From NCBI GenBank assembly GCA_013695295.1, contig JACDAS010000138.1, forward strand, positions 1 through 6,099: a stretch of 6,099 nt of DNA, in the 5' to 3' direction. A program made the position numbers and the translations under genes. Positions 5,568 to 6,099 of this stretch are shown here, one piece after another. Source of the DNA: Actinomycetota bacterium. Lineage in GTDB: Bacteria > Actinomycetota > Thermoleophilia > Gaiellales > Gaiellaceae. Every line of letters starts with the position of its first letter. Position 1 is the stretch's first letter. The notes under the pieces are model-generated. The model was given only the letters and a program-made list of their open reading frames with translations. It searched no databases and was not told the origin of the DNA.

Positions 5568-6099
5568 ATGGTCGCCGTGGGCCTCGCCCTCTCGGCGGCG
5601 GCATTCGCCGTCGCGTTCTTCGTGCCTTGGCTGCCGGAGAACGCCTCCAAGGAACGCGACGGAATCGACTTCCTCTTCTGGTTCACGACGATCATCTGTA
5701 TCGGGATCTTCGCCCTGGTCACGGCGGTGATCCTCTACTCGGTGGTCAAGTTCCGCGCTCGGCCGGACGACGACTCCGACGGACCACCGATCCACGGCAA
5801 CACCAAGCTCGAGATCATCTGGACGGCCGTGCCGGCGGTGCTCGTGATCGCGATCGCGATCGTGAGCGGGGTCGTCCTCGCCCGGAACGATCGGATCCCG
5901 AGCGACGCGCTCCGCGTCGAGGTGACGGGGCAGCAGTTCGCGTGGAGCTTCAAGTACCCCGACGCGAAGAATCTCGCGAGCGGAGGCGTCCTGCGGCTCC
6001 CGCGGGGGCGTCCCGTGCGCCTGTTGATCTCCGCGAAGGACGTCATCCACTCCTTCTGGGTTCCCGAGTTCGGGCAGAAGCTCGACGCGCTGCCGGGAT
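5568..6099 (+). CDS. coxB: Cytochrome c oxidase subunit II, N-terminal part (runs off the right edge)
   Basis: The first 177 residues are visible and the frame is open at the window end. An N-terminal hydrophobic segment (about 3-20) is a signal peptide or anchor. Two membrane helices follow, about 36-60 (ending YSVVKFRAR) and 83-104. Signatures are HGNTKLEIIWTAVPAVLV, the start of the CuA cupredoxin domain (VEVTGQQFAWSFKYP) and DVIHSFWVPEFGQKLDALPG, in which His161 is the first CuA ligand. The Cys/Glu/Cys/His/Met ligands lie beyond the window. The protein accepts electrons from cytochrome c at CuA on the outer membrane face; a C-terminal cytochrome c domain (caa3) cannot be judged here. ATG 5568 is chosen for its ribosome-binding site; GTG 5556 and TTG 5544 are in-frame alternatives, after an in-frame TAG at 5529-5531. 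Subunit I probably follows downstream. The nearby ctaG pair fits its assembly. Confidence 0.95.
   Translation, partial: MVAVGLALSAAAFAVAFFVPWLPENASKERDGIDFLFWFTTIICIGIFALVTAVILYSVVKFRARPDDDSDGPPIHGNTKLEIIWTAVPAVLVIAIAIVSGVVLARNDRIPSDALRVEVTGQQFAWSFKYPDAKNLASGGVLRLPRGRPVRLLISAKDVIHSFWVPEFGQKLDALPG

Noticed and set aside
5367..6050. N-terminal extension of the DUF6458 protein to a 306-residue product reading antisense through coxB
   Set aside because: The family-like N-terminus and an AAGGAGG site fix the start at 5366. The extension is Asp/Arg/His-rich antisense of coxB.

Overview
The window is chromosomal DNA from a GC-rich, aerobic, Gram-positive-type bacterium. Codon third positions are almost all G or C. 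Several starts are GTG (possibly TTG), and -10-like boxes sit directly against start codons. A DUF6458 membrane protein (an actinobacterial family) and caa3-type CtaG proteins also occur. Together these suggest Actinomycetota, possibly class Thermoleophilia (Gaiellales/Solirubrobacterales); the class-level guess is inference. I see no mobile element, CRISPR array, tRNA or rRNA. Coding density is high and no gene-free stretch exceeds about 200 bases.

Layout. (1) Bases 1-804, plus strand: the C-terminal part of a secreted subtilisin-like (S8) protease with a fibronectin-III-like tail, followed by a hairpin. (2) Bases 913-3216, plus strand: a three-gene operon of a small exported membrane-anchored protein of unknown function and two tandem, diverged copies of the cytochrome c oxidase assembly protein CtaG. 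The genes are 4 nt apart and then overlap by 4 nt. (3) Bases 3213-5008, minus strand: a soluble GAF-domain histidine kinase followed after 2 nt by a histidine-phosphatase (phosphoglycerate mutase superfamily) gene. The latter converges on the second ctaG, the two stop codons sharing one CTAG. (4) Bases 5130-5366, minus strand: a DUF6458 two-helix membrane protein with a strong Shine-Dalgarno. (5) From about 5568 to the window end, plus strand: the start of cytochrome c oxidase subunit II (coxB/ctaC), divergent from the DUF6458 gene.

How they fit. The ctaG pair and coxB frame this as a respiratory-oxidase neighbourhood: CtaG-type membrane proteins are needed to build the copper-containing oxidase whose CuA subunit begins at the right edge. 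The kinase/phosphatase pair in between may be a regulatory unit, but no response regulator is visible and no link to respiration is shown by the sequence.

Most of this is recognisable housekeeping. The points worth a second look are the complementary loss of conserved residues in the two CtaG copies, the Ala-X-Ala/His-Gly-Asp start predicted for two adjacent exported proteins, the kinase-phosphatase coupling, and the apparently leaderless promoters.
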